Shown in pieces: positions 16,819 through 26,254 of a stretch of 64,000 nt of DNA; the first letter of the stretch is position 1, and every line of letters starts with the position of its first letter. Position numbers and translations under genes: made by a program. Where the stretch lies: positions 733,501 through 797,500 of the forward strand of contig NC_013171.1 in the NCBI RefSeq assembly GCF_000024105.1, read 5' to 3'. The notes beneath the pieces are model-generated. The model saw only the letters and a list, made by a program, of their open reading frames with translations. It did no database searches and had not been told where the DNA came from. Source of the stretch: Anaerococcus prevotii DSM 20548 (GTDB lineage Bacteria > Bacillota > Clostridia > Tissierellales > Peptoniphilaceae).

Positions 16819-18012
16819 ATGAAAATATTAGTAATAAACTGTGGTAGTTCATCACTTAAATATCAATTATTTGATATGGCAAACGAAGAAGTTATGGTAA
16901 AGGGTCTTGTAGAAAGAATCGGAATCGATGGATCAAGACTTATCCAAGAAAAGGGTGATGATGAATTTATAATCGAAGAAGACATGAAAGATCACACTGA
17001 TGCCGTAGGTCATGTTTTTGATGCCCTAGTTGATAGTGAAAACGGAGTAATCAAAGATCTATCTGAAATTGATGCAGTAGGCCACAGATTCGTACATGGT
17101 GGAGAAAAAATCACAAAATCTTGCCTAATCGATAAAGAAGTAAGAGATGCAATCGAAGAATACAGCAAGTTTGCCCCACTTCACAACCCAGCTAACCTAA
17201 TGGGACTTGAAGCTTGTGAGAAATTACTTGAAGGTGTTCCAAATGTAGCAGTATTTGACACAGCCTTCCACCAAACAATGCCAGAAAAAACTTTCCTATA
17301 TGGTATTGATTACAAATACTATGAAGAAGATTCTATTAGAAAATATGGTTTCCATGGAACAAGCCACAACTTTATTACTAACAAGACAGCAGAAATCCTT
17401 GGCAAAGACGTAAACGAACTTAATATCATCTCTTGCCACCTTGGTAATGGTTCATCAATCACAGCTGTCAAAGAAGGAAAAAGCTATGATACATCAATGG
17501 GACTAACCCCACTTGAAGGACTAATCATGGGTACAAGATCAGGAGATATCGACCCAACAGCTGTAACATATATAATGAAAGAAAAAAATCTTACAGCTGA
17601 CGAGATGGAAAACATCCTAAACAAAGAATCAGGAGTACTCGGAGTTAGTGGAGTAAGCTCAGACTTTAGAGACCTAGAAGCTGCTGCTAAAGAAGGAAAC
17701 GAAAGAGCTCAATATGCCCTAGATATGTTTGTAACAAGAGCTAAAAGATATATAGCAGGTTACATGGCAGAAATCGGAAGTGTAGATGCCATAGTATTTA
17801 CTGGTGGAATTGGTGAAAATTCAATCGGTATGAGAAAAGACATCATGGAAGGATTCGAGCAATTCGGAATCAAGATTGATGATGAAAAGAACAACGTTCG
17901 CGGTGGAGCCCACGAAGTATCTACAGATGATTCAACAGTAAAAGTAATGGTCGTTGCAACTAACGAAGAGTTGATGATTGCAAGAGATACAAAATCCATC
18001 GTAGAAGCTTGA
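16819..18012 (+). CDS. ackA: Acetate kinase
   Basis: Converts acetyl phosphate and ADP to acetate and ATP, the main ATP-yielding step of acetate fermentation. The 397 residues contain NCGSSSLKYQ, GHRFVHGG, GFHGTSH, GTRSGDID and VFTGGIGENS, i.e. all substrate-binding and catalytic blocks. The ribosome site TGGAGGAAAC precedes the ATG. It has its own promoter; phosphotransacetylase is not nearby. Codon use is strongly biased to ATC/ACA/AGA-type codons, as in pyk, consistent with high expression. Confidence 0.97.
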   Translation: MKILVINCGSSSLKYQLFDMANEEVMVKGLVERIGIDGSRLIQEKGDDEFIIEEDMKDHTDAVGHVFDALVDSENGVIKDLSEIDAVGHRFVHGGEKITKSCLIDKEVRDAIEEYSKFAPLHNPANLMGLEACEKLLEGVPNVAVFDTAFHQTMPEKTFLYGIDYKYYEEDSIRKYGFHGTSHNFITNKTAEILGKDVNELNIISCHLGNGSSITAVKEGKSYDTSMGLTPLEGLIMGTRSGDIDPTAVTYIMKEKNLTADEMENILNKESGVLGVSGVSSDFRDLEAAAKEGNERAQYALDMFVTRAKRYIAGYMAEIGSVDAIVFTGGIGENSIGMRKDIMEGFEQFGIKIDDEKNNVRGGAHEVSTDDSTVKVMVVATNEELMIARDTKSIVEA

Positions 18013-18037
18013 CAAAGAACTCTTATCATTATATAAT
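18009..18037 (+). promoter_or_regulatory. Consensus promoter of rpmF
   Basis: TTGACA at 18009-18014 and TATAAT at 18032-18037, spacer 17: a perfect vegetative promoter. The -35 box contains the ackA stop codon (TGA 18010-18012). Confidence 0.8.
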
Positions 18038-18075
18038 ATAAAAGATTGCTAAACTGATAAGAGGAGGTGTCAAAG

Positions 18076-18255
18076 ATGGCAGTACCAAAGAGAAGAACAT
18101 CAAAAACAAGAAAAAATAAAAGAAGAGCCTCAGCTTATACTTTGAATAGATCAAACTATGTTGAGTGTCCAAATTGTCATGAGCCAAAACTTCCACACAG
18201 AGTTTGCCCAAACTGTGGAGACTATAAAGGCGAAACAATTCTTGATGTAGAGTAA
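18076..18255 (+). CDS. rpmF: 50S ribosomal protein L32
   Basis: Large-subunit ribosomal protein of 59 residues. It starts [18 protein letters not shown], followed by the zinc ribbon CPNCHEP...CPNCG, so this is the zinc-binding form. An in-frame GTG at 18067 falls inside the ribosome site GAGGAGG; ATG at 18076 gives the universal N-terminus. In many Firmicutes the yceD (DUF177) gene precedes rpmF; here it is missing and a promoter takes its place. Confidence 0.97.
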   Translation: MAVPKRRTSKTRKNKRRASAYTLNRSNYVECPNCHEPKLPHRVCPNCGDYKGETILDVE

Positions 18256-18281
18256 AGATAGTGTTTTACACTATCTTTTTT
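18254..18281 (+). terminator. Rho-independent terminator of rpmF
   Basis: Arms GATAGTG (18257-18263) and CACTATC (18269-18275) around TTTTA, then six T. It begins at the rpmF stop. Confidence 0.85.
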
Positions 18282-18306
18282 AATATAATATTTTAAAGAG
18301 GGAAAG

Positions 18307-19281
18307 ATGAAGATATTAATTGATACATACGGAGCAGATAAGGGCGAGAAAGTCCTAGTCGATGGGGCTATAAAAGCCCAAGAAAAACGCAACTTTACTC
18401 CAGTATTTGTTGGAAATAAAGATAAAATTGAAGAATTAATAGATGGTAGGATAAAAGATTATGAGATTATCCATACAGATGAATTTATCTCTAATGACGA
18501 AGATCCAGCCAGGGCTATCAGAAGAAAGAAAAATGCCTCTATAGTATTGGCCTTCGAAAAGTCTAAGGAAGAAGGCTATGATGGTGTGCTTTCTGCCGGA
18601 TCTACCGGGGCCCTTCTAGCGGGAGGACTTTTCATTGCCAAAAGGATAAAAGGAATCGATAGGGCCTGTCTCGCTACGAGCCTACCTACTCTAGGAGAGA
18701 CAACACTCTTGATGGATACAGGTGCCAATATGGATTGTAAGAAAGAATTTTTGGAAGAATTCGGATTAATGGGTAAAGTATATCTAGAAAATGTTCTTAA
18801 TATAGAAAATCCAAAGATTGGCCTACTCAATGTTGGAGTCGAGGAGCACAAGGGAAATAAACTTGCCAAGGAAACATACGCTCTCTTAAAAGAAGCAAAT
18901 CTCAATTTTGTAGGAAACATCGAAGCAAGAGATTTATTTACTGGCAAGGTCAACGTAATCCTAGCAGATGGTTTCGATGGAAATATTGCTATAAAGACAG
19001 CTGAAGGAATCTTTAGCCTTATGGGCAAGGAGCTTAAGGACGTATTTTATAAATCCTTATCTAACAAACTTGCAGCAGGAATCCTTAAGAAGGATCTTAA
19101 GTCCATGTTTAATAAGTTTTCTGCTGATGAAGTCGGAGGTGCTCCACTTTTAGGAGTTAAGTCCTATGCTTATAAAGCCCATGGCAATGCCAATGAAATT
19201 GCTATTTCAAATGCTATTTTAGGGCTTATGGATTATATAGATAAGAATGTTATTGAAAAAATAGAAGGAGAATTGATTTGA
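18307..19281 (+). CDS. plsX: Phosphate acyltransferase PlsX
   Basis: Peripheral membrane enzyme making acyl-phosphate from acyl-ACP, the first step of phosphatidic acid synthesis in Gram-positives. The 324 residues show DTYGADKGEKVLVDGA at the N-terminus, the conserved SAGSTGALLAGG motif, GANMDCK and ADGFDGNIAIKTAEG. Ribosome site AGAGGGAAAG. It overlaps acpP by 4 bases and so sits directly beside its substrate carrier. Confidence 0.95.
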   Translation: MKILIDTYGADKGEKVLVDGAIKAQEKRNFTPVFVGNKDKIEELIDGRIKDYEIIHTDEFISNDEDPARAIRRKKNASIVLAFEKSKEEGYDGVLSAGSTGALLAGGLFIAKRIKGIDRACLATSLPTLGETTLLMDTGANMDCKKEFLEEFGLMGKVYLENVLNIENPKIGLLNVGVEEHKGNKLAKETYALLKEANLNFVGNIEARDLFTGKVNVILADGFDGNIAIKTAEGIFSLMGKELKDVFYKSLSNKLAAGILKKDLKSMFNKFSADEVGGAPLLGVKSYAYKAHGNANEIAISNAILGLMDYIDKNVIEKIEGELI

Positions 19282-19502
19282 TTAGAGAAAGACTTAAAGA
19301 ATTAGCAGTTGAAAACCTTGATCTCGATCCTAGTGAAATCGACTTTGATAGCAAGATTTCTGATTTAGACATCGACTCTATTGACTTAGTTGATTTTATA
19401 ATGTTAATCGAGGATGAATATTCAGTAGAGTTTTCTGATGAAGAATTAGATGAGATTGAAACACTTGCTGATATTGTAAGCGTGATTGAGAGCAAAAATT
19501 AA
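19278..19502 (+). CDS. acpP: Acyl carrier protein
   Basis: Carries growing fatty acids on a 4'-phosphopantetheine attached to Ser34 of the DSID motif. It is 74 residues, strongly acidic, with the usual four-helix pattern. The start is TTG, 7 bases after GGAG, overlapping the plsX stop; its own stop overlaps rnc (TAATG). The plsX-acpP-rnc order is widely conserved in Firmicutes. Confidence 0.95.
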   Translation: MIRERLKELAVENLDLDPSEIDFDSKISDLDIDSIDLVDFIMLIEDEYSVEFSDEELDEIETLADIVSVIESKN

Positions 19503-20221
19503 TGGCTATTTCTAATAATAGACTAAAAAAAATAGAAGAATTTGAAAATAAGATTGGCTACACCTTCAATGATAAAGATTTGATTGATGTAGCCTTTACT
19601 CATTCTTCCTATACAAATGAGGTCAAAGGTAAGAAAAAAAGCAACGAAAGACTAGAATTTTTGGGAGATTCTATCCTAGATATGATAGTAAGTGAAGTAC
19701 TCTTCAAACACTACTCTATGAAGCCTGAAGGCTGGCTAACCAAAACCAGATCAAGACTAGTGTGTACCTCATCATTTGCTAAGGCTTGTGAGAAGTTTGA
19801 AATGACGACTTTCCTTAACTTTGGAAATGGGGAAAGACAAGGTGGGGGCGAGCTTAAAAAGCATGTCAAGGCGGATACCTTTGAGGCCGTATGTGCTGCA
19901 ATATATTTGGACTCTTCTTATGATAACTTGTTCAAATTTTTGAAGGAAAACTATAAGGAAGAAGCCCTAGAGATTATAAATGATGATTCGATTTTCAATG
20001 ATTATAAGACCAAACTTCAAGAATATCATAATGCAAAAGATAGGAAAATCTTAAAGTATGTTCTAGTAAAAGAAGAAGGCCCAGAACATGAGAAGACTTT
20101 TACCATGGCTGTTAAGCTAGGAAACAAGGTATTGGCCCATGGGGTTGGCAAGAATAAAAAGCAAGCAGAGCAAAAGGCTGCCCAAGCTGCATATGAAAAA
20201 ATAAAGAGAAAAAATGGCTAA
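19502..20221 (+). CDS. rnc: Ribonuclease III
   Basis: Double-strand-specific endonuclease for rRNA and mRNA processing, 239 residues. The catalytic signature NERLEFLGDSILDMIV is near residues 43-58, with the second acidic cluster in DTFEAVCAAIYLD. The C-terminal dsRNA-binding domain (about 160-235) ends GKNKKQAEQKAAQAAYEKI. It overlaps acpP by 1 and the radical SAM gene by 8 bases. Confidence 0.96.
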   Translation: MAISNNRLKKIEEFENKIGYTFNDKDLIDVAFTHSSYTNEVKGKKKSNERLEFLGDSILDMIVSEVLFKHYSMKPEGWLTKTRSRLVCTSSFAKACEKFEMTTFLNFGNGERQGGGELKKHVKADTFEAVCAAIYLDSSYDNLFKFLKENYKEEALEIINDDSIFNDYKTKLQEYHNAKDRKILKYVLVKEEGPEHEKTFTMAVKLGNKVLAHGVGKNKKQAEQKAAQAAYEKIKRKNG

Positions 20222-21293
20222 GAAAGAATATATAATACCTATTTTTATACCTTTTTTGGGCTGTCCTCATGATTGCGCCTTTTGCAATCAAGTGAAGATT
20301 ACTAACTTCAAAGACAAGCTGGATAAGGATAAACTAATAGAAGAAATCGAAAAAAATCTTTCATATTTTCCAGAAAAAAGGGCCGATGAACTTGCTTTTT
20401 TTGGAGGATCTTTCACAGGGCTTGATGAAGATGTGATGATAGCTTATCTTGATGTCGCAAAGTCTTACAAAGATAAGGGAATTATTGATAGAATCAGACT
20501 TTCTACTAGACCTGATTATATAAATAATTCTATTCTAGATATATTAAAAGAAAAAAGTGTGGATGTAATCGAGCTTGGCATCCAGTCCCTCGACCAGAAA
20601 GTATTAGACTACAATGAGAGAGGTCACAAAATAGAGGATTCATACAAGGCAAGTGAGCTTATCAAAGAATACGGCTTTAGCCTAGGCCATCAGATTATGC
20701 CAGGACTTTTTATGGATGAATATAAAAAATCTATAAAGACCGCCATAGATTCGGCTAACATTGGTCCAGATATGGTTAGGATCTATCCAACTCTTGTGAT
20801 AAAAGATACCAAGCTTGAAGCTCTTTATAATCTCGAAGTCTATAAGCCACTTGACCTAGATGAGGCAGTCGAGCTTTCTGCTGAGCTTTACATAATCTAC
20901 AGGGCAAAGTATATCGATGTGATAAGAATCGGCCTACAGACTACTGAAAACATCAATGAAGGTGTTGATGTGGTGGCAGGTCCCTTCCATCCTGCTATCA
21001 GGCAACTAACGGAATCCTTGGTCTATAGGAAATATCTAGAAGAGCTTATCGAAAGAGAAAATATAGATAGAGACTTTACCATACACACAGATAACAGAAG
21101 TATTTCCATAATTAGTGGCAATAAAAAATCCAACAAGAAATATTTCTACCAAAAATATGGAATAAATCTCTCATTTGAGGCTGATAAGTCTGATTTCATT
21201 AGCTTAGAAGATAGAAAGATTAAGCTTGACTTAGATGGATTTATCTACTCTTATGTAAAGGAAACTTACGGTGGTGATTTGATATTAGATTAG
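20214..21293 (+). CDS. Radical SAM protein, Elp3-like family
   Basis: Predicted 4Fe-4S/SAM enzyme of 359 residues. The cluster motif is CPHDCAFC (Cys17, 21, 24). FFGGSFTG, ELGIQSLD and GHQIMPGL follow, as in Elp3-type radical SAM domains, but the acetyltransferase domain of true Elp3 is absent. This shorter form between rnc and smc is common in clostridia; its substrate is not established to my knowledge. It overlaps rnc by 8 bases and, with the start chosen here for smc, smc by 10. Confidence 0.85.
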   Translation: MAKKEYIIPIFIPFLGCPHDCAFCNQVKITNFKDKLDKDKLIEEIEKNLSYFPEKRADELAFFGGSFTGLDEDVMIAYLDVAKSYKDKGIIDRIRLSTRPDYINNSILDILKEKSVDVIELGIQSLDQKVLDYNERGHKIEDSYKASELIKEYGFSLGHQIMPGLFMDEYKKSIKTAIDSANIGPDMVRIYPTLVIKDTKLEALYNLEVYKPLDLDEAVELSAELYIIYRAKYIDVIRIGLQTTENINEGVDVVAGPFHPAIRQLTESLVYRKYLEELIERENIDRDFTIHTDNRSISIISGNKKSNKKYFYQKYGINLSFEADKSDFISLEDRKIKLDLDGFIYSYVKETYGGDLILD

Positions 21294-24200
21294 AAAATGT
21301 AGAGCTTAAGGGCTTCAAGTCCTTCGCTGATAGAACAAAAATTGAATTTGATGAAAAGATTACAGCTGTGGTTGGTCCCAATGGTTCGGGTAAAAGTAAT
21401 ATATCTGATGCTGTAAGATGGGTTCTAGGAGAGCAATCTGCAAAAAGTCTTAGGGGATCTAAGATGAACGATGTTATCTTTCAAGGAGGAGAAAGCTCCA
21501 AGTCCCTTAACCTTGCGGAGGTAAACCTAAACTTTTCAAATGAGGATAAGGCTCTTGATCTAAGTTATGACAAGGTAAAAATCTCAAGACGAATCTATAG
21601 AGACGGGGAAAATGAGTATAGGATCAATGGTAAAAAGGTAAGACTTAAGGATGTAAGAGAACTTTTCCTAGACACCGGAGTCGGCAAGGAAGGTTATTCA
21701 ATCATCTCCCAAGGTAGGATTGATGAAATTATATCGTCTTCGCCTAAGGATAGGAGAAATATCTTTGAAGAAGCAAGCGGTATAGCCAAGCATAAGTTTA
21801 GACGAGATGAAGCGAGTAAGAAGCTTGATAGGGTAAGCGATGACCTTGAAGTTATTGAAAGAGACTGGGAATATAAGAAAAAAGAACTAGGTCTTCTTAA
21901 AACTTATAAGGAAAATTACGGGGAAAATAAGAGATTAACTGAGAAGCTCGACCAGAGGGCGTATTTTTACCTAAAAGATAAGTCTAAAGCCCTCCTAGAT
22001 GAGAAAAAAGAAGCGAGTGAAAATATCACAAGGCTAGACAAAGAAATCAATATTTCTACGGTAGAGCTTGATAATATTAGAAAAAAACTTGCTCCATTTA
22101 CAAAAGATTATAAAGAAGTAGAAGAAGAAATAGGGAAAACTAAAGATAGTATAGATAAATATAACAAATCAATAGAGAAATCTAAAAGTAAGCTTCTTCT
22201 AAACAAGCAAAAATATGATTATAATTCTAAAGATTTAGAAAGACTTAGATCAAATATTTCATCGAATGAAGAAAAAAGAGAAAAGGGTCAAAAAGACCTA
22301 GAAAATGAAGAAAAAAACTTAAATGATAATAGGAAAAGGCTTGAAGAAATAAGCCAAAGTCTTAAAGAAAATCAACTTATAGTAAATAAGACACAAAGTG
22401 AATTAAAAGACCTAGTCGCTAAAAACTCTAAGGAAGAATTAAGATTAAATAAACTAGCAAGTGAAATTTATAACTACGAAATAGAGGAAAAATCCAAGGC
22501 CATAATTGACGAAAAAAAAGCGAAAGATGCCGAAGAAAGGCTGGCCAAAATTAAAGCTATCGACAAGGACCTATCTATACTTGAAGAAAGCAAAATGAAA
22601 CTTGAAGATGAGCTTAAAGAAATTACAAATAAGCTAAAAGATTTCCAGAAAAAAGAAGAAGATTATAGGAAAAATCTCTTAAATAAAAGAAAAGAAAGCG
22701 ATGACTTAGCAAAGGCTAATGCCGAAAATAACATCAATCTTAAGACCTTGATTTCAGAATTTAAGCTTCAAAAGGAAAATCTCGATAAGAATAGGGGATA
22801 TTTCTATTCTATACAAGATTTTTTAAATAAGACTAAGGACTACGGACTAGACAACTTGTATTTGGATTCCCTTGCTAACCTTATTAGAGTTAAGGAAGGC
22901 TATGAGGATGTAATCGACAATCTAATGGGGGCAGGCCTTCAAAACATTGTTACAAGAACTAAGCTTGACACAAGAGAGTTAATCAACTTTGTAAACAAGA
23001 ATAGATTGGGGAGAATCACCTTCCTTCCTATAGATTCGATAAAATCTTATAGAAAAGATAGGCCAAAAGAGGATGAGGTAATCGCTATGGCCTACGATTT
23101 GATCGAAGCAGACCCTGAACTTACAAATATAATAGATCACTTTTTGGGATCGACTGTAGTAGTAAAAGATATTGATAGCGCCGTTAGCCTTTCCAATAAG
23201 ATAAGAGGCTACAGGATAATCACCTTGAATCTAGATATTATAAATAACTGGGGTTCTATGGTTGCTGGTAATGATAAAAATAGGAAGAAAAATACCAATC
23301 TTTTAAATAGAAACAAGAGACTGGCGGAGATTAAAGAGAGGATTCTTTCCTTAAGAAATAAAAAGGATTCTTACAATAAGACCTATAGGGAGATTAGTGC
23401 TGATATAAATATCCTTGATGATAAGCTTAAAGAAATTACTAGCCTTATAGAAGAAGAAAGAAACTCATTGAGGGATAGGGAAAACAATCTTTCTTCAGTC
23501 AATATAAGAATTGAAAATGCTATCAAGAGAAAAGAGGAGCTTTCTGAAGAAAGCGACTATGATTTAGTCCTTACAGGATCCTTAGATATAGATAGTCTAA
23601 GAGAAAATCATGGAAGGCTTAAAGAAGAAATCGAAAATATAAAAGTAACTATCGCAAGTAAAGAAAAGATTCTTAGCCTTAAGGAAAAGGAAAGTATTAA
23701 TCTTGAAAATACTTCTGCTATGATTACTAGAGATATCAATCTCATCATAAATACAATCACAGATCTTAAAAATTCCCTAAGGGATTTGGATAATTCTAAT
23801 AGGATGGAAATTAAACTTAAGGGTGAAATCGACGATTCTCTAGGAGAAATTGATAGGGAAGATCAAAATCTTGAAAAGGCAATTAACTTTTCTAAGAAAA
23901 AAATAAGAGAAGAAGAAGAAAAACTTAAAATCTTATCAGAAGATAAAAGTAAGATGGAAGAAGAAAATTATAACCTGCTTGATAGAGAAAAGAAAGTCGA
24001 TGAGAGAATAAAGGAATTAAACATAGAGAAGGTAAAAAGTGACTATGCACTTTCTACTGCGACAAGCAAATATGATTCTATTATCGATGAGATTAGCCCT
24101 TTCATTAGCCAAAGCCTAGATGAGATGGATAAGAAATATAGGGACTTAAGCTTTGATAAAGTTAGCAAAAAGTCTTTAGTCGATCTTCAAAGAAAGATAA

Positions 24201-24802
24201 ACACTATTGGATTTTTCGATGAAAACTCGCTAGAGGCCTATAAAGAAGCCAAAGAAGAATTTGATTTCTTGGATAAGCAGATGACAGACCTTGTAAATTC
24301 CAAATCAGATATTGAAACCATGATTAAAAGGCTTGAAAAGGATATGAAAGAAGAATTTATCAAAAACTTCAATATAATTAATGAGAAGTTTGCAAGGATT
24401 TTCAAGACCCTATTTATTGGAGGAGATGCAAAGCTGGTTTTAGATAGTGACGATAGCTTAAATGCAGGTATTGAGATAGAAGCTCGTCCTCCATCTAAGT
24501 CTGCTAAGTCGATTTCACTTTTATCAGGTGGGGAGAAGGCCCTAACAGCAGTGGCCTTACTCTTTGCAATCTTTGAAACTAATCCCGCTCCCTTTGCAAT
24601 CCTAGATGAGATAGATGCTGCCTTAGATGAGACAAATATTAAAAGATATATAGAATATTTAACAAGCCTATCAGATAAGACCCAATTTATAATGATAACT
24701 CACAGGCAGACAACAATGCAACTTGCAGAGAGAATCCATGGGGTTACTATTGGGGATGATGGCAAGAGTCAAGTATACTCTATAGACTTTGCGAAAAATT
24801 GA
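21284..24802 (+). CDS. smc: Chromosome segregation protein SMC
   Basis: ATPase of the SMC-ScpAB condensin, 1172 residues. Walker A GPNGSGKSN is near residue 31, coiled coils span about 165-500 and 660-1000, the hinge is about 505-640 (GYEDVIDNLMGAGLQN), and the C-terminal half of the ATPase has LLSGGEKALTAVAL and FAILDEIDAALD. No ATG/GTG/TTG lies between the in-frame TGA at 21275 and the conserved LENVELKGFKSFADRT; the first usual start, GTG 21368, would delete this essential strand and begin at Walker A. I therefore place the start at ATT 21284, seven bases after GGTGGTGA. Part of the plsX-acpP-rnc-radical SAM-smc run. Confidence 0.85.
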   Translation: MRLENVELKGFKSFADRTKIEFDEKITAVVGPNGSGKSNISDAVRWVLGEQSAKSLRGSKMNDVIFQGGESSKSLNLAEVNLNFSNEDKALDLSYDKVKISRRIYRDGENEYRINGKKVRLKDVRELFLDTGVGKEGYSIISQGRIDEIISSSPKDRRNIFEEASGIAKHKFRRDEASKKLDRVSDDLEVIERDWEYKKKELGLLKTYKENYGENKRLTEKLDQRAYFYLKDKSKALLDEKKEASENITRLDKEINISTVELDNIRKKLAPFTKDYKEVEEEIGKTKDSIDKYNKSIEKSKSKLLLNKQKYDYNSKDLERLRSNISSNEEKREKGQKDLENEEKNLNDNRKRLEEISQSLKENQLIVNKTQSELKDLVAKNSKEELRLNKLASEIYNYEIEEKSKAIIDEKKAKDAEERLAKIKAIDKDLSILEESKMKLEDELKEITNKLKDFQKKEEDYRKNLLNKRKESDDLAKANAENNINLKTLISEFKLQKENLDKNRGYFYSIQDFLNKTKDYGLDNLYLDSLANLIRVKEGYEDVIDNLMGAGLQNIVTRTKLDTRELINFVNKNRLGRITFLPIDSIKSYRKDRPKEDEVIAMAYDLIEADPELTNIIDHFLGSTVVVKDIDSAVSLSNKIRGYRIITLNLDIINNWGSMVAGNDKNRKKNTNLLNRNKRLAEIKERILSLRNKKDSYNKTYREISADINILDDKLKEITSLIEEERNSLRDRENNLSSVNIRIENAIKRKEELSEESDYDLVLTGSLDIDSLRENHGRLKEEIENIKVTIASKEKILSLKEKESINLENTSAMITRDINLIINTITDLKNSLRDLDNSNRMEIKLKGEIDDSLGEIDREDQNLEKAINFSKKKIREEEEKLKILSEDKSKMEEENYNLLDREKKVDERIKELNIEKVKSDYALSTATSKYDSIIDEISPFISQSLDEMDKKYRDLSFDKVSKKSLVDLQRKINTIGFFDENSLEAYKEAKEEFDFLDKQMTDLVNSKSDIETMIKRLEKDMKEEFIKNFNIINEKFARIFKTLFIGGDAKLVLDSDDSLNAGIEIEARPPSKSAKSISLLSGGEKALTAVALLFAIFETNPAPFAILDEIDAALDETNIKRYIEYLTSLSDKTQFIMITHRQTTMQLAERIHGVTIGDDGKSQVYSIDFAKN

Positions 24803-24846
24803 AAATAAGCTTTACAAAAGTACAATAATGTAGATAAGGAGGAAGT

Positions 24847-25323
24847 ATGGCAATTAGAAATATAAGAAAAGAAGGGGACCCTATTTTAAGGAAAACTTCC
24901 AAGCTTGTCCCTGAAATTACAGATAGAATTAAAGTTTTACTAGACGACATGGCTGATACTATGTATGAAGCTGATGGTGTCGGACTTGCTGCTCCTCAAG
25001 TCGGAATTTTAAAAAGAATTATAGTGGTAGATCCACATGATGATACTACAGGCCTAGTCAAGCTCGTAAATCCTGAGATTATAGAATCAGACGGAGAACA
25101 GATTGGTATTGAAGGTTGTCTTTCTATACCTAATTTTAATGCGACTGTCAAAAGGCCAGAACATCTAAAGGTAAAATATTTAGACGAAGAAGGAAACGAG
25201 AAAATCTGGGACGCCCATGGTTTTCCAGCAGAAATCTTATCTCACGAAATAGACCATCTCGATGGAATTTTATTTAGAGATAAGGCGATTGAAGAGGTTA
25301 AATTCGATACAGAAAATGATTAA
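24847..25323 (+). CDS. def: Peptide deformylase
   Basis: Metal-dependent removal of the N-formyl group from nascent proteins. All three motifs are present in 158 residues: GVGLAAPQVG (44-53), EGCLSIP (Cys91) and HEIDH (His133, Glu134, His137). Ribosome site AAGGAGGAAGT. It overlaps fmt by 8 bases, giving the usual def-fmt pair, which adds and removes the formyl group. Confidence 0.96.
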   Translation: MAIRNIRKEGDPILRKTSKLVPEITDRIKVLLDDMADTMYEADGVGLAAPQVGILKRIIVVDPHDDTTGLVKLVNPEIIESDGEQIGIEGCLSIPNFNATVKRPEHLKVKYLDEEGNEKIWDAHGFPAEILSHEIDHLDGILFRDKAIEEVKFDTEND

Positions 25324-26254
25324 TATATGTTTTATGGGCAATCCAAAGTTTGCGGTGCGAGCTTTGGATGTTCTTTATAATGATGAAAATATAGATGTCA
25401 AACTTGTTGTAAGCTCTCCTGATAAGAAGAGAAATAGGAGGAAAGTTACACCAACAGAGATTAAGAAATATGCTCAGGATAAGGGGATTGATGTCCAAAC
25501 CCCAAAAACAGTAAATAGCCCTGAATTTGTAGAAGAGCTAAAGGCTTTAGAGATCGACTACATCGTAGTTGTAGCCTTCGGTCAACTCATAGGCAAGGAC
25601 TTACTTGAAGCCTACGAAGATAGGATTATTAATCTACATCCATCAATTCTACCTGCCTATAGAGGAGCAAGTCCTATGCAGTTTTCTCTATTAAATGGAG
25701 ATAAGCTAACTGCAGCTACAACTATGCTTATAGAAAAGGGGATGGATTCTGGTGATATACTTATCCAAAAAGAAGTTCCTATAGAGGAAAGTGATGATTA
25801 CACAAGTCTTGAAGAGAAGTTAAGCGAGATTGGAGCTGAAAAAATCAGAGAAACTATCCTAAACTTTGATGAAGTCTATAAGAATAGACAAAAGCAAGAC
25901 GATAGCAAGGCGAGTTTCTGTACTAAAATTACAAAGGATATGGGAAGGATCGACTGGAATAAGAATTCTTCAGAAATCATTAACAAAATCAGGGCCTTTG
26001 TTGAATATCCTGTAGCCTTTTTTGCTTACGAAGGATCTAATGTTAAGGTTTACAAGGCAGAAATCGCTCAAGGATATGAGGGAAGGCCAGGCTTCGTCTA
26101 TGAGGCAAATCCTAAGGAAAAGATTGTAATAGGAACAAAAGATGGGGCTATTAGAATAGAGAAAATTCAATTCCCAGGAAAGAAGGCTATGGATACTAAA
26201 TCCTTCCTCATGGGCAATTCTTTCGAAGAGAAAATTACTTTAGCCAATGAATGA
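25316..26254 (+). CDS. fmt: Methionyl-tRNA formyltransferase
   Basis: Transfers a formyl group from 10-formyl-THF to initiator Met-tRNA. Start ATG 25316 gives MINICFMGNPKFAVRAL and 312 residues, matching family length; the frame extends further upstream only inside def. The catalytic block NLHPSILPAYRGASP and the KGMDSGDIL motif are present, and the C-terminal OB-like domain runs from about residue 205. It overlaps def by 8 and rsmB by 8 bases. Confidence 0.96.
   Translation: MINICFMGNPKFAVRALDVLYNDENIDVKLVVSSPDKKRNRRKVTPTEIKKYAQDKGIDVQTPKTVNSPEFVEELKALEIDYIVVVAFGQLIGKDLLEAYEDRIINLHPSILPAYRGASPMQFSLLNGDKLTAATTMLIEKGMDSGDILIQKEVPIEESDDYTSLEEKLSEIGAEKIRETILNFDEVYKNRQKQDDSKASFCTKITKDMGRIDWNKNSSEIINKIRAFVEYPVAFFAYEGSNVKVYKAEIAQGYEGRPGFVYEANPKEKIVIGTKDGAIRIEKIQFPGKKAMDTKSFLMGNSFEEKITLANE

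Noticed and set aside
21368..24802. SMC starting at the GTG at 21368
   Set aside because: The protein would begin at Walker A and lack the conserved first strand, which is encoded in frame just upstream.
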